DNA of 64,000 nucleotides, from the NCBI RefSeq assembly GCF_032598785.1, contig NZ_CP102984.1; one strand, 5' to 3'. Both the position numbers and the translations under genes were made by a program. This document shows, one piece after another, positions 1 through 7,844 of the stretch; within the stretch, counting starts at the first letter, position 1, and every line of letters begins with the position of its first letter. This DNA is from Terrisporobacter petrolearius (GTDB taxonomy: Bacteria; Bacillota; Clostridia; Peptostreptococcales; Peptostreptococcaceae). The notes below the pieces were generated by a model, which searched no databases, was not told where the DNA came from, and worked only from the letters and a program-made list of their open reading frames with translations.

Positions 1-1431
1 GAAAATAAGTTAGAAAATAATAATATAGAAAGTACTGATGAAGAAAAAGATGAACAACTAGAGAATAAAGTTGAAGAAAATAATAATAAAGAATATGAAG
101 ATTTTAATGAAGAAGATGAAGATTTTAATAATAAAGAATATGTAAATAGTGAAGAGTTAGAAAGCATAAAAGAAGAAATAATAGAGGAAGATGAACATAC
201 AAAAAAAGATGTAGGAAAGAAAAAGAAAATTTATATTAAAATTGGATGTTTCCTTGCATTAATTACAATAATGTATTTTGGTGCCAAAAGATATGACTCT
301 CTAGTTTACCCAGATATAACCTTATATGAAGAAGATGTTTCAAAACTAAATGAGCAACAATTAAATGAAAAGGTAAGTGGTTTGGCAAATCATATTAATA
401 ATAATAAAATAATTATAAAATTAGATGATAAAGATTATGAAATTTTACTATCTAATATAATTGATAAATTAGATGTAGTAAAAGTTGAAAATGAAATAAT
501 GAGTTATGGCAAAGACAAAACATTTTTAGAACAATTTGGTTTAATATACTTAAGCGTAAAAAGGAATTATAACTTTCATATTAAACTTAATAAGGAAGCT
601 TTAGAAGAAGAAGTTAGCAAAATTTATGATGATACTCATGTATCTCCTATTGAACCAAAATTGGAAATGAATGGGGATAAATTAAATATAATAGAAGGTA
701 AAAATGGTAAAAGTATTAATGATAAAAATTTGCTAAATAAAATAATAGAAAAAATAAATAGTGATGAAGTGGGAAAAAGTAATATAATTATTAAAGAAGA
801 ATATAAACAAATCAAACCTAAAATAGACAATAAAGATCTTGAAGGTGTAGACTATAAAATTTCTTCTGCAACCACATACTTTGGAGGAACAGGTTATAAT
901 AGGGGACTGAATATATCTAATGCAGCAAGAAAAATTGATCAAACATTATTAATGCCTGGGCAAGAGTTTTCATACGAAGACAAAGTTAGCCCAGTAGACC
1001 TTAGTAATGGTTATTACATGGCACCAGTTATAATAAATGGGACTCATAAAGATGCTCCAGGAGGCGGAGTTTGTCAAGTTTCTACAACATTGTATAATGC
1101 ACAATTAAAAGCAGGAATTCTACCAACAGAAAGATACAATCACTCAAAATCTGTAGCCTATGTACAACGAGGCTTAGATGCCACATTAGCGACAGGAAGT
1201 AAAAACTTAAGATTCAAAAACCCTTATAGTTATCCAATTTATATTCATGCTTATACAGTTGGAGGACAAATTACAGTGGAATTTTGGTCAAATAAAAGTG
1301 TTTTGGATGGAAAAAAATATACTCCTGTAAGTTTTGTGAAAGGAAATGTGGCAAATACTTATCTTTATGGGTATAATAATAAGGGAGAATTAATATATAA
1401 AAAATATATTGACACAAGTATTTATAAATAA
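1..1431 (+). CDS. VanW family protein, 5' end outside the window
   Basis: The reading frame is open from the first base, so this is the C-terminal 476 residues of a longer protein. The visible N-terminal part is very acidic (Glu, Asp, Asn). A membrane segment follows at about residues 76-96, then an extracytoplasmic region resembling the peptidoglycan-binding-4 domain, and a VanW domain with the hallmark GGGVCQVSTTLYNA at residues 354-367. The family is membrane-anchored and found in clostridial envelopes; its biochemical role is not established. A second VanW protein lies at 49913. The topology, with an acidic cytoplasmic tail, one membrane helix and an outer VanW domain, is inferred. Methionine at 271 lies within the membrane helix and is not the start. 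Confidence 0.88.
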   Translation, partial: ENKLENNNIESTDEEKDEQLENKVEENNNKEYEDFNEEDEDFNNKEYVNSEELESIKEEIIEEDEHTKKDVGKKKKIYIKIGCFLALITIMYFGAKRYDSLVYPDITLYEEDVSKLNEQQLNEKVSGLANHINNNKIIIKLDDKDYEILLSNIIDKLDVVKVENEIMSYGKDKTFLEQFGLIYLSVKRNYNFHIKLNKEALEEEVSKIYDDTHVSPIEPKLEMNGDKLNIIEGKNGKSINDKNLLNKIIEKINSDEVGKSNIIIKEEYKQIKPKIDNKDLEGVDYKISSATTYFGGTGYNRGLNISNAARKIDQTLLMPGQEFSYEDKVSPVDLSNGYYMAPVIINGTHKDAPGGGVCQVSTTLYNAQLKAGILPTERYNHSKSVAYVQRGLDATLATGSKNLRFKNPYSYPIYIHAYTVGGQITVEFWSNKSVLDGKKYTPVSFVKGNVANTYLYGYNNKGELIYKKYIDTSIYK

Positions 1432-1493
1432 AATATATTAATTTCAAAACTAACCTACATACAAAAGAAAAGCAAGCAAAGGAGATTATAAAA

Positions 1494-2144
1494 ATGAAGT
1501 TATTTTTAGACACAGCAAATGTGGAAGATATTAAAAAAGTTAATGATATGGGTGTAATATGTGGTGTAACTACAAACCCATCTTTAATAGCAAAAGAAGG
1601 AAGAGATTTTACAGAAGTAGTTAGAGAAATTGCTTCAATAGTTGATGGACCAATAAGTGGAGAAGTAAATAGTGATGATGCTGAAGGTATGATAGCAGAA
1701 GCAATGGAAATAGTAAAAATTCACAAAAACATGGTTGTTAAAATACCAATGACTGCACAAGGACTAAAAGCTGTAAAAGTATTATCTGAAAAGGGAATAA
1801 AAACTAATGTTACTTTAATATTCTCAGCAAACCAAGCACTACTTGCTGCAAGAGCTGGAGCAACATATGTATCACCTTTTTTAGGTAGACTTGATGATAT
1901 ATCAACTAATGGAATGGATTTAGTTAGAACTGTGGCAGAAATGTTTGATATACATGGAATAGAAACAGAAATAATAGCTGCAAGTGTTAGACATCCAGTT
2001 CATGTTACTGATGCAGCATTAGCAGGAGCTCATATAGCAACAGTACCAGCTAAGTTAGTATACCAAATGTTAAATCATCCTTTAACAGATCAAGGAATTG
2101 AAAAGTTTAAAAAAGACTGGGAAGATGCTTTCGGAAATAAATAA
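1494..2144 (+). CDS. Transaldolase (TalC/fructose-6-phosphate aldolase-like subfamily)
   Basis: A compact 216-residue transaldolase of the class I aldolase fold, the typical length of the short MipB/TalC group. It would transfer dihydroxyacetone units in the non-oxidative pentose phosphate pathway in the cytosol. Recognisable pieces are the N-terminal MKLFLDTANVEDIKK, the GVTTNPSL loop, VVKIPMT with the Schiff-base lysine at about residue 84, and TNVTLIFSANQALLAARAGA. The start is preceded by AAGGAGAT. A terminator follows directly, so the gene looks monocistronic. Transaldolase versus fructose-6-phosphate aldolase activity cannot be separated by sequence reading alone. Confidence 0.95.
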   Translation: MKLFLDTANVEDIKKVNDMGVICGVTTNPSLIAKEGRDFTEVVREIASIVDGPISGEVNSDDAEGMIAEAMEIVKIHKNMVVKIPMTAQGLKAVKVLSEKGIKTNVTLIFSANQALLAARAGATYVSPFLGRLDDISTNGMDLVRTVAEMFDIHGIETEIIAASVRHPVHVTDAALAGAHIATVPAKLVYQMLNHPLTDQGIEKFKKDWEDAFGNK

Positions 2145-2146
2145 AT

Positions 2147-2187
2147 AAAAAACTCATGGAATTAGTAATTAATTTCATGAGTTTTTA
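2147..2187 (+). terminator. Rho-independent terminator of the transaldolase gene
   Basis: Inverted arms AAACTCATG and TCATGAGTTT are followed by a T-run, just after the stop codon. Confidence 0.85.
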
Positions 2188-2192
2188 CATTA

Positions 2193-2375
2193 TAGGCAAT
2201 TGATAGCTGAATTTACGCTGTTGATAAACTCTACAATGAAGTTATATCAACTCATTTATAAAGTGTAAAAAATGTTTTTTGAGCAACGTAGTTGCCTGAA
2301 GCGATAGCGAAGGCATCTCGTTGGCGACATGAAGTGTAGCGCCCACGCAGTGGCTTAAGCGAAGCGAATTTTTTA
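2193..2375 (+). repeat. Dispersed intergenic repeat, copy 1
   Basis: About 180 bases, clearly richer in G+C than the surroundings and without a gene. It contains ACGCTGTTGATAAACTCT, TATATCAACTCATTTA, GCGATAGCGAAGGCATCTCG and an end of the form AAGCGAAGCGAATTTTTTA. The same blocks occur in the same order at 5031 and 53123, with fragments at 17141 and 56460. TTGATA/TATCAA and several GCGAA-type words are self-complementary, so the RNA or DNA could fold into a branched structure. It begins immediately after the transaldolase terminator. Confidence 0.85.
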
Positions 2376-2502
2376 ATTAAAGTCTTGCATAAAAGAATAA
2401 GAACATTACTATGATTACACTAAAGAATAATATTTTTAAAAGGACGTTTTATTTACTATATGGAATTTTATAATAAATACAAAAAGGAAGGTAAAACCGC
2501 AT

Positions 2503-3654
2503 ATGAAAGAAATAACATATTCTTTGTGTAAAGAAAATTATAATTCAAATTTGTTTTATAAAAAATTATCAAGTTTTACATTAGATATTGAAAAAATAAT
2601 ATTTTATAATTGTGGAAAGTATGTAAAAGATTTTATTAACTTTTTAGAAAAAAATCATATTGAAAATATAAGAACAACTTCACAGTATTATTTGGAAATA
2701 TTAATGATAGGGGTTTTGTGGAAAAATTATATAAACAGAGCAGTAAATCTTCAACAAATACCTAAGGAGATTTTAATAATTTTATCTTATTTAAGAAAAT
2801 ATGAGATTATAAAAAATAGGGTTGATAAAAAGAGAGGAATGATAGAAACAAATTTTTTCAGCATAGAGGATGAAAAAATAATTGACCCTAATATAAATAA
2901 CTTTGGCAAGTTAATTGAGTATTTAGATGCAATTGGAGATTTTAGGGAAGAAGTTAAAAGGTTAAAATCATGGGAAAAATATTTTATAACTAGTGGAGAA
3001 GAGGAAGCTAAGAAAATAATCTTGTCCTCTTTAGAAATAGAAGATATATTTGAGAATAAAGCTAAAACACAATTAGGTCCTTATACAGAAAATGTAGATA
3101 AATTTTTGATTTTAGCAAAAGAAAAATATAAATACAGAGAAGACTATATTACATGTAGAAAAAAAGAAGTAGAATACCATCTAAACATGGTAGGAGCAGA
3201 AATAATGAATAAGTCCTATAGGGAGATGTTTATTAAGTCAAAGGAAAAAAGATTATTGCTCCCATCATGTATGAGGGCGCAAAATGAAAATTATTGTAAG
3301 TCAATAAAAACTAAAGAGGGATATATATGTGCAAACTGTACAAAATCATGCCATATAAATAAATACGATAAGTTAGGTAAAGAGTATAATTTTAAAGTTT
3401 ATATAATTCCTCATGAATCAAATATTAATATTAAAAGAAAATTTCAATATGGAGATATAGGAATAATCGGTGTTGCCTGTGTTCTTAATTTAATATCAGG
3501 TGGACTTAAGGCAAAAAGTTTAGGATTTGTTCCTCAATGTGTATTTTTAGATTATTGTGGATGTAAAAGTCACTGGCATGAAAGTGGAATAATAACAGAC
3601 ATTAATGAAGATAAATTACTAAATACATTAGGAATAGAAAGTGCAAATAATTAG
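2503..3654 (+). CDS. DUF116 domain protein
   Basis: A 383-residue protein with a poorly conserved helical N-terminal half and a C-terminal DUF116 domain. Visible domain features are LPSCMRA, the cysteine cluster C-x2-C-x3-C near residue 279 (ICANCTKSCH), then GIIGVACVLNLISGG and QCVFLDYCGCKSHWH. The paired cysteines suggest a metal or Fe-S site. The family is widespread in anaerobic Firmicutes, often near tRNA formyltransferase genes, but has no settled function. The ribosome binding site AAGGAAGG lies about 11 bases upstream, slightly far. It converges with the HesB-like gene at 3682. Confidence 0.85.
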   Translation: MKEITYSLCKENYNSNLFYKKLSSFTLDIEKIIFYNCGKYVKDFINFLEKNHIENIRTTSQYYLEILMIGVLWKNYINRAVNLQQIPKEILIILSYLRKYEIIKNRVDKKRGMIETNFFSIEDEKIIDPNINNFGKLIEYLDAIGDFREEVKRLKSWEKYFITSGEEEAKKIILSSLEIEDIFENKAKTQLGPYTENVDKFLILAKEKYKYREDYITCRKKEVEYHLNMVGAEIMNKSYREMFIKSKEKRLLLPSCMRAQNENYCKSIKTKEGYICANCTKSCHINKYDKLGKEYNFKVYIIPHESNINIKRKFQYGDIGIIGVACVLNLISGGLKAKSLGFVPQCVFLDYCGCKSHWHESGIITDINEDKLLNTLGIESANN

Positions 3655-3667
3655 AAAATGTAAAAAA

Positions 3668-3692
3668 TTATAGAGCAAACCTTACCAAGGTT
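3668..3692 (-). terminator. Terminator overlapping the stop of the HesB-like gene
   Basis: On the minus strand AAACCTT-GGT-AAGGTTT is followed a few bases later by a T-run. The hairpin spans the TAA stop. Confidence 0.6.
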
Positions 3693-4026
3693 TACTCCAG
3701 TTACAGTAGTGATACTCATCTTTCCATTGCAAATCAGTAGTAATATGGAAATCACCATAACTTCTTGTTGATTTATAAAAAATATTTACTACAGAAAACT
3801 TAGAAGATAAATCCTTATCTATAATTACATGATATTTGTTGTCCACAACATATATATAATCATTTGAAGTAGGCTCATCCTGAGCTACATTAAAAACAGG
3901 TCCATGTCATGCAATTTCTTTCAAATAAACACGAACATACTTTTCATTATCTAATTCATCCATTTCGTAGTTTTTAAACATGTCATCAAGGGCGGCTTTT
4001 GCCAAATCAGTTATGTTTATTATCAT
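3682..4026 (-). CDS. HesB/IscA-like selenoprotein candidate with in-frame UGA
   Basis: Read through one UGA, this frame gives 114 residues: start ATG at 4026 behind AAGAGGAGCC, UGA at codon 40 (3907-3909), stop TAA at 3682-3684. The N-terminus (TDLAKAALDDMF) and the core VRVYLKEIA-U-HGPVFNVAQDEP fit the HesB-like/IscA-like family, where this position is normally cysteine in a CxGPxFxLxLDE-type motif. Downstream of the UGA is a bacterial-SECIS-like hairpin (3869-3888). HesB-like selenoproteins are a known family, so selenocysteine is more likely than a nonsense mutation. The alternative is a recent Cys (TGC/TGT) to TGA pseudogene. A selB/selC/selD system elsewhere in the genome would be needed. 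Confidence 0.78.
3869..3888 (-). promoter_or_regulatory. Putative bacterial SECIS element
   Basis: On the minus strand GTAGCTCAGGATGAGCCTAC folds as GTAG-CTCA, loop GGA, TGAG-(bulged C)-CTAC. The first loop G is the 27th base after the UGA at 3907-3909. That satisfies the usual bacterial SECIS description: a stem within the coding region with a small apical loop starting with G, roughly 16-37 bases downstream of UGA. Confidence 0.65.
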
Positions 4027-4208
4027 TATAGGCTCCTCTTATTATTTATATTATTATTGATAAAACTATTTTATCCAATTACTATTAATATATCAAACTA
4101 ATTTTAATTTCAGGTATTATAAAAAATAAGATTTTGAAGGAAAAAACTTATTTCATAATATACAAATTATTAAGTTATAATAAAAATAAAAAATAAGAGG
4201 GAGATTTT

Positions 4209-5009
4209 ATGAGTAAGAAAAAAGCTGGTATTTTAGCATTAATAGGATATTTAGGAACTATGGGCATTGGGATTTTAATAGGAAATGTAGTATCTAATAT
4301 ATTGGGTGAAAATGTGCTAGGAACAATGAACATGAATGCAAGTAATATTATTTATAAGCTCATAATTCAAATACCACCAACAGTATTTATTTTGTATTTT
4401 ATAAAAAAATATTATCCTTGGGAAGATTTAAGCTTTCCATCAAAAGATTTAAAAAAATTTATATGGTTTGTTCCATATTTAATAGTTTTAGTATTTATGG
4501 TAGGAAAATTTATAACTGAATTAGGTGAACATGTATCAACTTATGATAGTTCAATTTACTTACTTATAATAATTATTTTTGTAGGAACAGCCATGGCAGG
4601 TTTTTGCGAGGAAGTTATTTTTAGAGGTATAATATTAAATTCATTTAAAAGTGAAAAATCCTATATATTAGCTATGATAATAAGTAGTTTAGGTTTTTCC
4701 ATAGTACATATAACAACTATAGTAATGGGAAATTCTTTACTAGAGGCACTTGCTACAGTATTTTATTCATCTTTATTAGGTTTTGCCTTTGTTGGTCTTG
4801 CAATGAAGATGAAAAATATATGGCCTTTAATTATTTTCCATTCTATTTGGAATTTCATATTAATTGTATCCCAAAGTTTACAGTTGGAAATATCTATGGC
4901 AGCTGGGATATGCAATGTTATGAATATCCTTATGGCTATAATACTATGGACTATTATTATTGTTGATCAAAAAAGAAAATATAGAGAAAAAACTATACTG
5001 GCTAATTAG
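4209..5009 (+). CDS. CPBP family intramembrane glutamic endopeptidase
   Basis: A 266-residue polytopic membrane protein with about seven hydrophobic segments. The CPBP (Rce1/CAAX-protease-like) signature is present: FCEEVIFRG near residue 137 supplies the EExxxR motif, and a histidine-containing helix (IVHIT) and a second one (IIFHSIWNFIL) provide the other catalytic positions. Bacterial CPBP proteins act in membrane protein processing, bacteriocin immunity or maturation; no substrate is evident here. The ribosome binding site is AGAGGGAG. The gene stands alone, with the selenoprotein gene divergent upstream and a terminator overlapping its stop codon. Confidence 0.92.
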   Translation: MSKKKAGILALIGYLGTMGIGILIGNVVSNILGENVLGTMNMNASNIIYKLIIQIPPTVFILYFIKKYYPWEDLSFPSKDLKKFIWFVPYLIVLVFMVGKFITELGEHVSTYDSSIYLLIIIIFVGTAMAGFCEEVIFRGIILNSFKSEKSYILAMIISSLGFSIVHITTIVMGNSLLEALATVFYSSLLGFAFVGLAMKMKNIWPLIIFHSIWNFILIVSQSLQLEISMAAGICNVMNILMAIILWTIIIVDQKRKYREKTILAN

Positions 5010-5024
5010 CCAGTATAGTTTTTT
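4986..5024 (+). terminator. Terminator of the CPBP gene
   Basis: AAAACTATACTGGCTA-ATTAGCCAGTATAGTTTTTT is a near-perfect hairpin plus T-run. Its left arm lies in the last codons of the gene. Confidence 0.9.
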
Positions 5025-5030
5025 ACATGT

Positions 5031-5212
5031 TAGGTAATTATAGTTCCACTTACGCTGTTGATAATTTCTGAAATTAAGTTATATCAACTCATTTAGAAAA
5101 TGTAAAAAATGTGTTTTTGAGCAAGGTCGTTGCCTAAAGCGGTAGCGAAGGCATCTCGTTGGCGATATGAAGTGTTTCGCCGACACGTCGCTCAAGCGAA
5201 GTGAATTTTTTA
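5031..5212 (+). repeat. Dispersed intergenic repeat, copy 2
   Basis: Same architecture as the repeat at 2193: ACGCTGTTGATAA, AAGTTATATCAACTCATTTA, GAGCAAGGTCGTTGCC, GCGAAGGCATCTCGTTGGCG, GAAGTGTTTCGCC and a GCGAAGTGAATTTTTTA end. It starts a few bases after a terminator on the same strand. TTGAGC near the middle and GCTCAA near the end are inverted copies about 90 bases apart. Confidence 0.87.
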
Positions 5213-5214
5213 TT

Positions 5215-5559
5215 TTAATTGATTATTTCAACATATTTACAATCTGAATATATATGATTTATAAAAAGTAATAATCTTTCATATAAAGGGTAAACCTTTT
5301 GGCCATATTTTAAATCTAAATTTTCGCCTATTTCTTCTACAGTATTTTTACCATTTAGCAAGATAAATACTGAGCTACAATATTCATCAAGTTCAATTTT
5401 TTTGTACATTGGTATTTTAAATTTAAGTTTTCTTAAAATATTTTGTACTTTATGGTCTTGCTTTTCAAACAAAGTAACTATTCCATTATCGTCTATAAAA
5501 TAATCCACATTTTCACAAATTTTAAATTTTAAATTTAAAACTTCTTCATTAGTCTTCAT
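5215..5559 (-). CDS. PqqD-like small protein coupled to the OPT transporter
   Basis: A 114-residue protein starting at ATG 5559, behind AAAGGTTAAACATA inside the end of the OPT gene; the two genes overlap by 11 bases, implying translational coupling. The C-terminal half (LDEYCSSVFILLNGKNTVEEIGENL, then a KYGQKVYPLYERLLLFINHI helix) matches PqqD-type RiPP recognition folds. The N-terminal stretch KIPMYKKIELDEY is typical of clostridial stand-alone PqqD-family proteins. PqqD domains bind peptide substrates. Next to an oligopeptide transporter the role is unknown; a peptide-handling accessory is a guess. A longer start at 5583 has no better ribosome site. Confidence 0.75.
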   Translation of the reverse strand: MKTNEEVLNLKFKICENVDYFIDDNGIVTLFEKQDHKVQNILRKLKFKIPMYKKIELDEYCSSVFILLNGKNTVEEIGENLDLKYGQKVYPLYERLLLFINHIYSDCKYVEIIN

Positions 5560-7474
5560 TATGTTTAACCTTTGCAAATGCAATCGGAATAGTTGTTGCT
5601 ACAACGAGGATAACTAGTAGAAGCAATGCCATTGAATTTGATGCGGCAAATCCAGCAGGGACTCTAGGTGTAATTATACCAGATACTTGTAGTATTATAC
5701 CTATTAAGCCTATTATAGATCCACCAGCAACTAAGCCTGAAGATAAACTGATACCATTTGAAACCTTAGCTTCTCTTTCCAAATCATTTTTAGCAGTTTT
5801 TTCTACAAATAAACGAATTAGGGCTCCTACTAATATGATTGAAGTAGTAGAGATTGGTAAATAAAATCCTATAGCAACTGTCATTATTGGTAAATTTAAC
5901 ATAAATAGTACTAAAGCCATAACTACACCAGCAATAACCATAACCCAAGGTAAGTTACCAGACATTATACCTGATGTTAATGTAGACATTAGGTTTGCTT
6001 GAGGTAGTGCAAAAGGAGCGTCAGCACCTGTAATTGCCAATTGGCTAGAAAGTACAACTATTGTTCCACAAACTACAGCCACACCTACTATAGAAGCTAG
6101 TACGAAGCTATTTTGCATTTCTTTTTTACTACCACCAATTATATAAGTTACCTTTTGAGATTGATTATATCCACCAGCAACAGATATGGCAGTAACCATA
6201 AAGCCTGCAAATAAAAGCAATGATTTGTTATCTTCAAGTCCTGTCCAACCAGATATGACGAATACAAGAGTTAATATTACTAAAGATGCAATAGTCATTC
6301 CTGATACAGGAAGGTTTGATGTTCCTATAGTACCTGTTAAACGTCCAGAAACTATAACAAATAAAAATGATAATATGAATGAAACTATAATAGCAACAGC
6401 TGCCATTGTAATACTTTGAGATATTAAATAAGCGGCAATTAAACCAACAACTATACCACCTATTAATATTAACATTTCAGAAGAACCACCTTTATCATCT
6501 TCATTATTACCCTTTTTAGCGTTTAAAGTTTCTCTTATAGAAACTACTATAGTTGGTATAAGTTTTATAGCACCAATTATACCACCACAAAGCATCATAC
6601 CAGCACCAATATATTTTACATAACTGCCTGATATAGCATTTACATCCATAGTATTTATGGCAACAGCAGGGTCATTCCATATGAACATTCCCTCACGAGC
6701 CATATCTGAGAAGTAACCTATTAGTGGAGCTACTGCAAAGTTTGATAGTATAGAACCAGCAAACATAGTTAATGAAACCTCTAATCCAACTATAAATCCT
6801 ATACCTAGTAAAAGTGGGTTTACTTCTAAAGAAAATTTCCACTTATAAAATGGAGTACCTAAATAAGTCATAACATTGTTGATTACATTTAAAAATGAAC
6901 CAGTTAGAACGTTTATGATACCACTTATTCCAAATCCGATACCCATATATTTTATGGCATCTCCACCACCTTGTGAAGCTACTAATGTTTCAGAAATAGC
7001 CATAGATTCAGGATACATAAGCTTTCCATGTTCCTCTACTATTAAGTAATTGTAAACTAGAGAAGAGCATCCTATACCAAATAAAGTTCCTGCCACACCT
7101 GTTGTCAAACCTTCCAAGAAAGTAAGGTCGCTTCCTATTAAAATAATTGCTGGCAATACAAAAATTAAACCACTAGCTATAGATTCACCACCACTAGACA
7201 TACCCTGTATAATATTTTTGCCAAGTATTCCTTTGTCTTTTGCAAAAACTCCTACAAACATGGAACCAATAATTGCTCCTGGAATTCCTGCTGCTACTGT
7301 TAAACCTGATTTCATACCAGAATATGCAGTTGATGCTGCAAATACAGTAGAAAGTATTATCCCTATTATTAATACGGGAATATTTGCGCCTTTTTTGGAT
7401 TTGTCAGTTATATAAGGTACATAATCCTTACCTGATATACCTCCATAGGCCTCTTTAGGTAATTTGTTACTCAT
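5549..7474 (-). CDS. OPT family oligopeptide transporter
   Basis: A 641-residue integral membrane protein with about 15 hydrophobic segments and the OPT family beginning (GKDYVPYI, then VLIIGIILSTVFAASTAYSGMKSGLTVAAGIPGAIIG). Bacterial OPT proteins of this length import small peptides driven by the proton gradient. Conserved Gly/Pro-rich loops (PESMAISETLVASQGGGDAIKYMG and VAGGYNQSQKVTYIIGG) support the call. The ribosome site is AAGGAAGATGAC. It is the first gene of a two-gene unit with the PqqD-like gene. Peptide specificity cannot be read from sequence. Confidence 0.93.
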   Translation of the reverse strand: MSNKLPKEAYGGISGKDYVPYITDKSKKGANIPVLIIGIILSTVFAASTAYSGMKSGLTVAAGIPGAIIGSMFVGVFAKDKGILGKNIIQGMSSGGESIASGLIFVLPAIILIGSDLTFLEGLTTGVAGTLFGIGCSSLVYNYLIVEEHGKLMYPESMAISETLVASQGGGDAIKYMGIGFGISGIINVLTGSFLNVINNVMTYLGTPFYKWKFSLEVNPLLLGIGFIVGLEVSLTMFAGSILSNFAVAPLIGYFSDMAREGMFIWNDPAVAINTMDVNAISGSYVKYIGAGMMLCGGIIGAIKLIPTIVVSIRETLNAKKGNNEDDKGGSSEMLILIGGIVVGLIAAYLISQSITMAAVAIIVSFILSFLFVIVSGRLTGTIGTSNLPVSGMTIASLVILTLVFVISGWTGLEDNKSLLLFAGFMVTAISVAGGYNQSQKVTYIIGGSKKEMQNSFVLASIVGVAVVCGTIVVLSSQLAITGADAPFALPQANLMSTLTSGIMSGNLPWVMVIAGVVMALVLFMLNLPIMTVAIGFYLPISTTSIILVGALIRLFVEKTAKNDLEREAKVSNGISLSSGLVAGGSIIGLIGIILQVSGIITPRVPAGFAASNSMALLLLVILVVATTIPIAFAKVKHNED

Positions 7475-7484
7475 TATGTCATCT

Positions 7485-7844
7485 TCCTTTCTATTTTATT
7501 AATAAAATCATTTGTTCTTATATAGTGTTTAACATTTTCGTAAAAAAATTTATATTATTTTTGAAAAATTGGAAATAAATTTTAAAATAAAAAATATACG
7601 TCCAAAAAATTAATTTTTAAAAGAACAAAAAGAGGTTAACGATGTGATTTGTAGAATATAATATGTGGAAGTTTATAGAAAAAGGGAGAATAAAAATGAG
7701 AAAGGAATAAGCAAAAAAAGTTTAGTATGAACATATATTTTATAAGAATCATTCCTTTTGGAATGATTTTTTGATTGAATACTGTATGCAAAGTGTATAA
7801 ATATATAGTAAACTTTATATTACTATCAAATTTAGGAGGAATAC
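7485..7844 (+). promoter_or_regulatory. Leader region of the ABC exporter with attenuator-like hairpin
   Basis: A 360-base gap without a gene. AAAGGGAGAATAAAA precedes a four-codon frame at 7696 (M-R-K-E-stop). About 30 bases later AATCATTCC-TTTT-GGAATGATTTTTT (about 7746-7773) is a good intrinsic terminator placed 75 bases before the ABC exporter start. A mini-ORF plus terminator could form an attenuator for the exporter. It could also be an orphan transcript end. The exporter's own ribosome site is AGGAGG at about 7833. Confidence 0.45.

Noticed and set aside
636..942. Minus-strand frames over the VanW gene
   Set aside because: Shadow frames of a real coding region with AT-rich composition and no ribosome sites.
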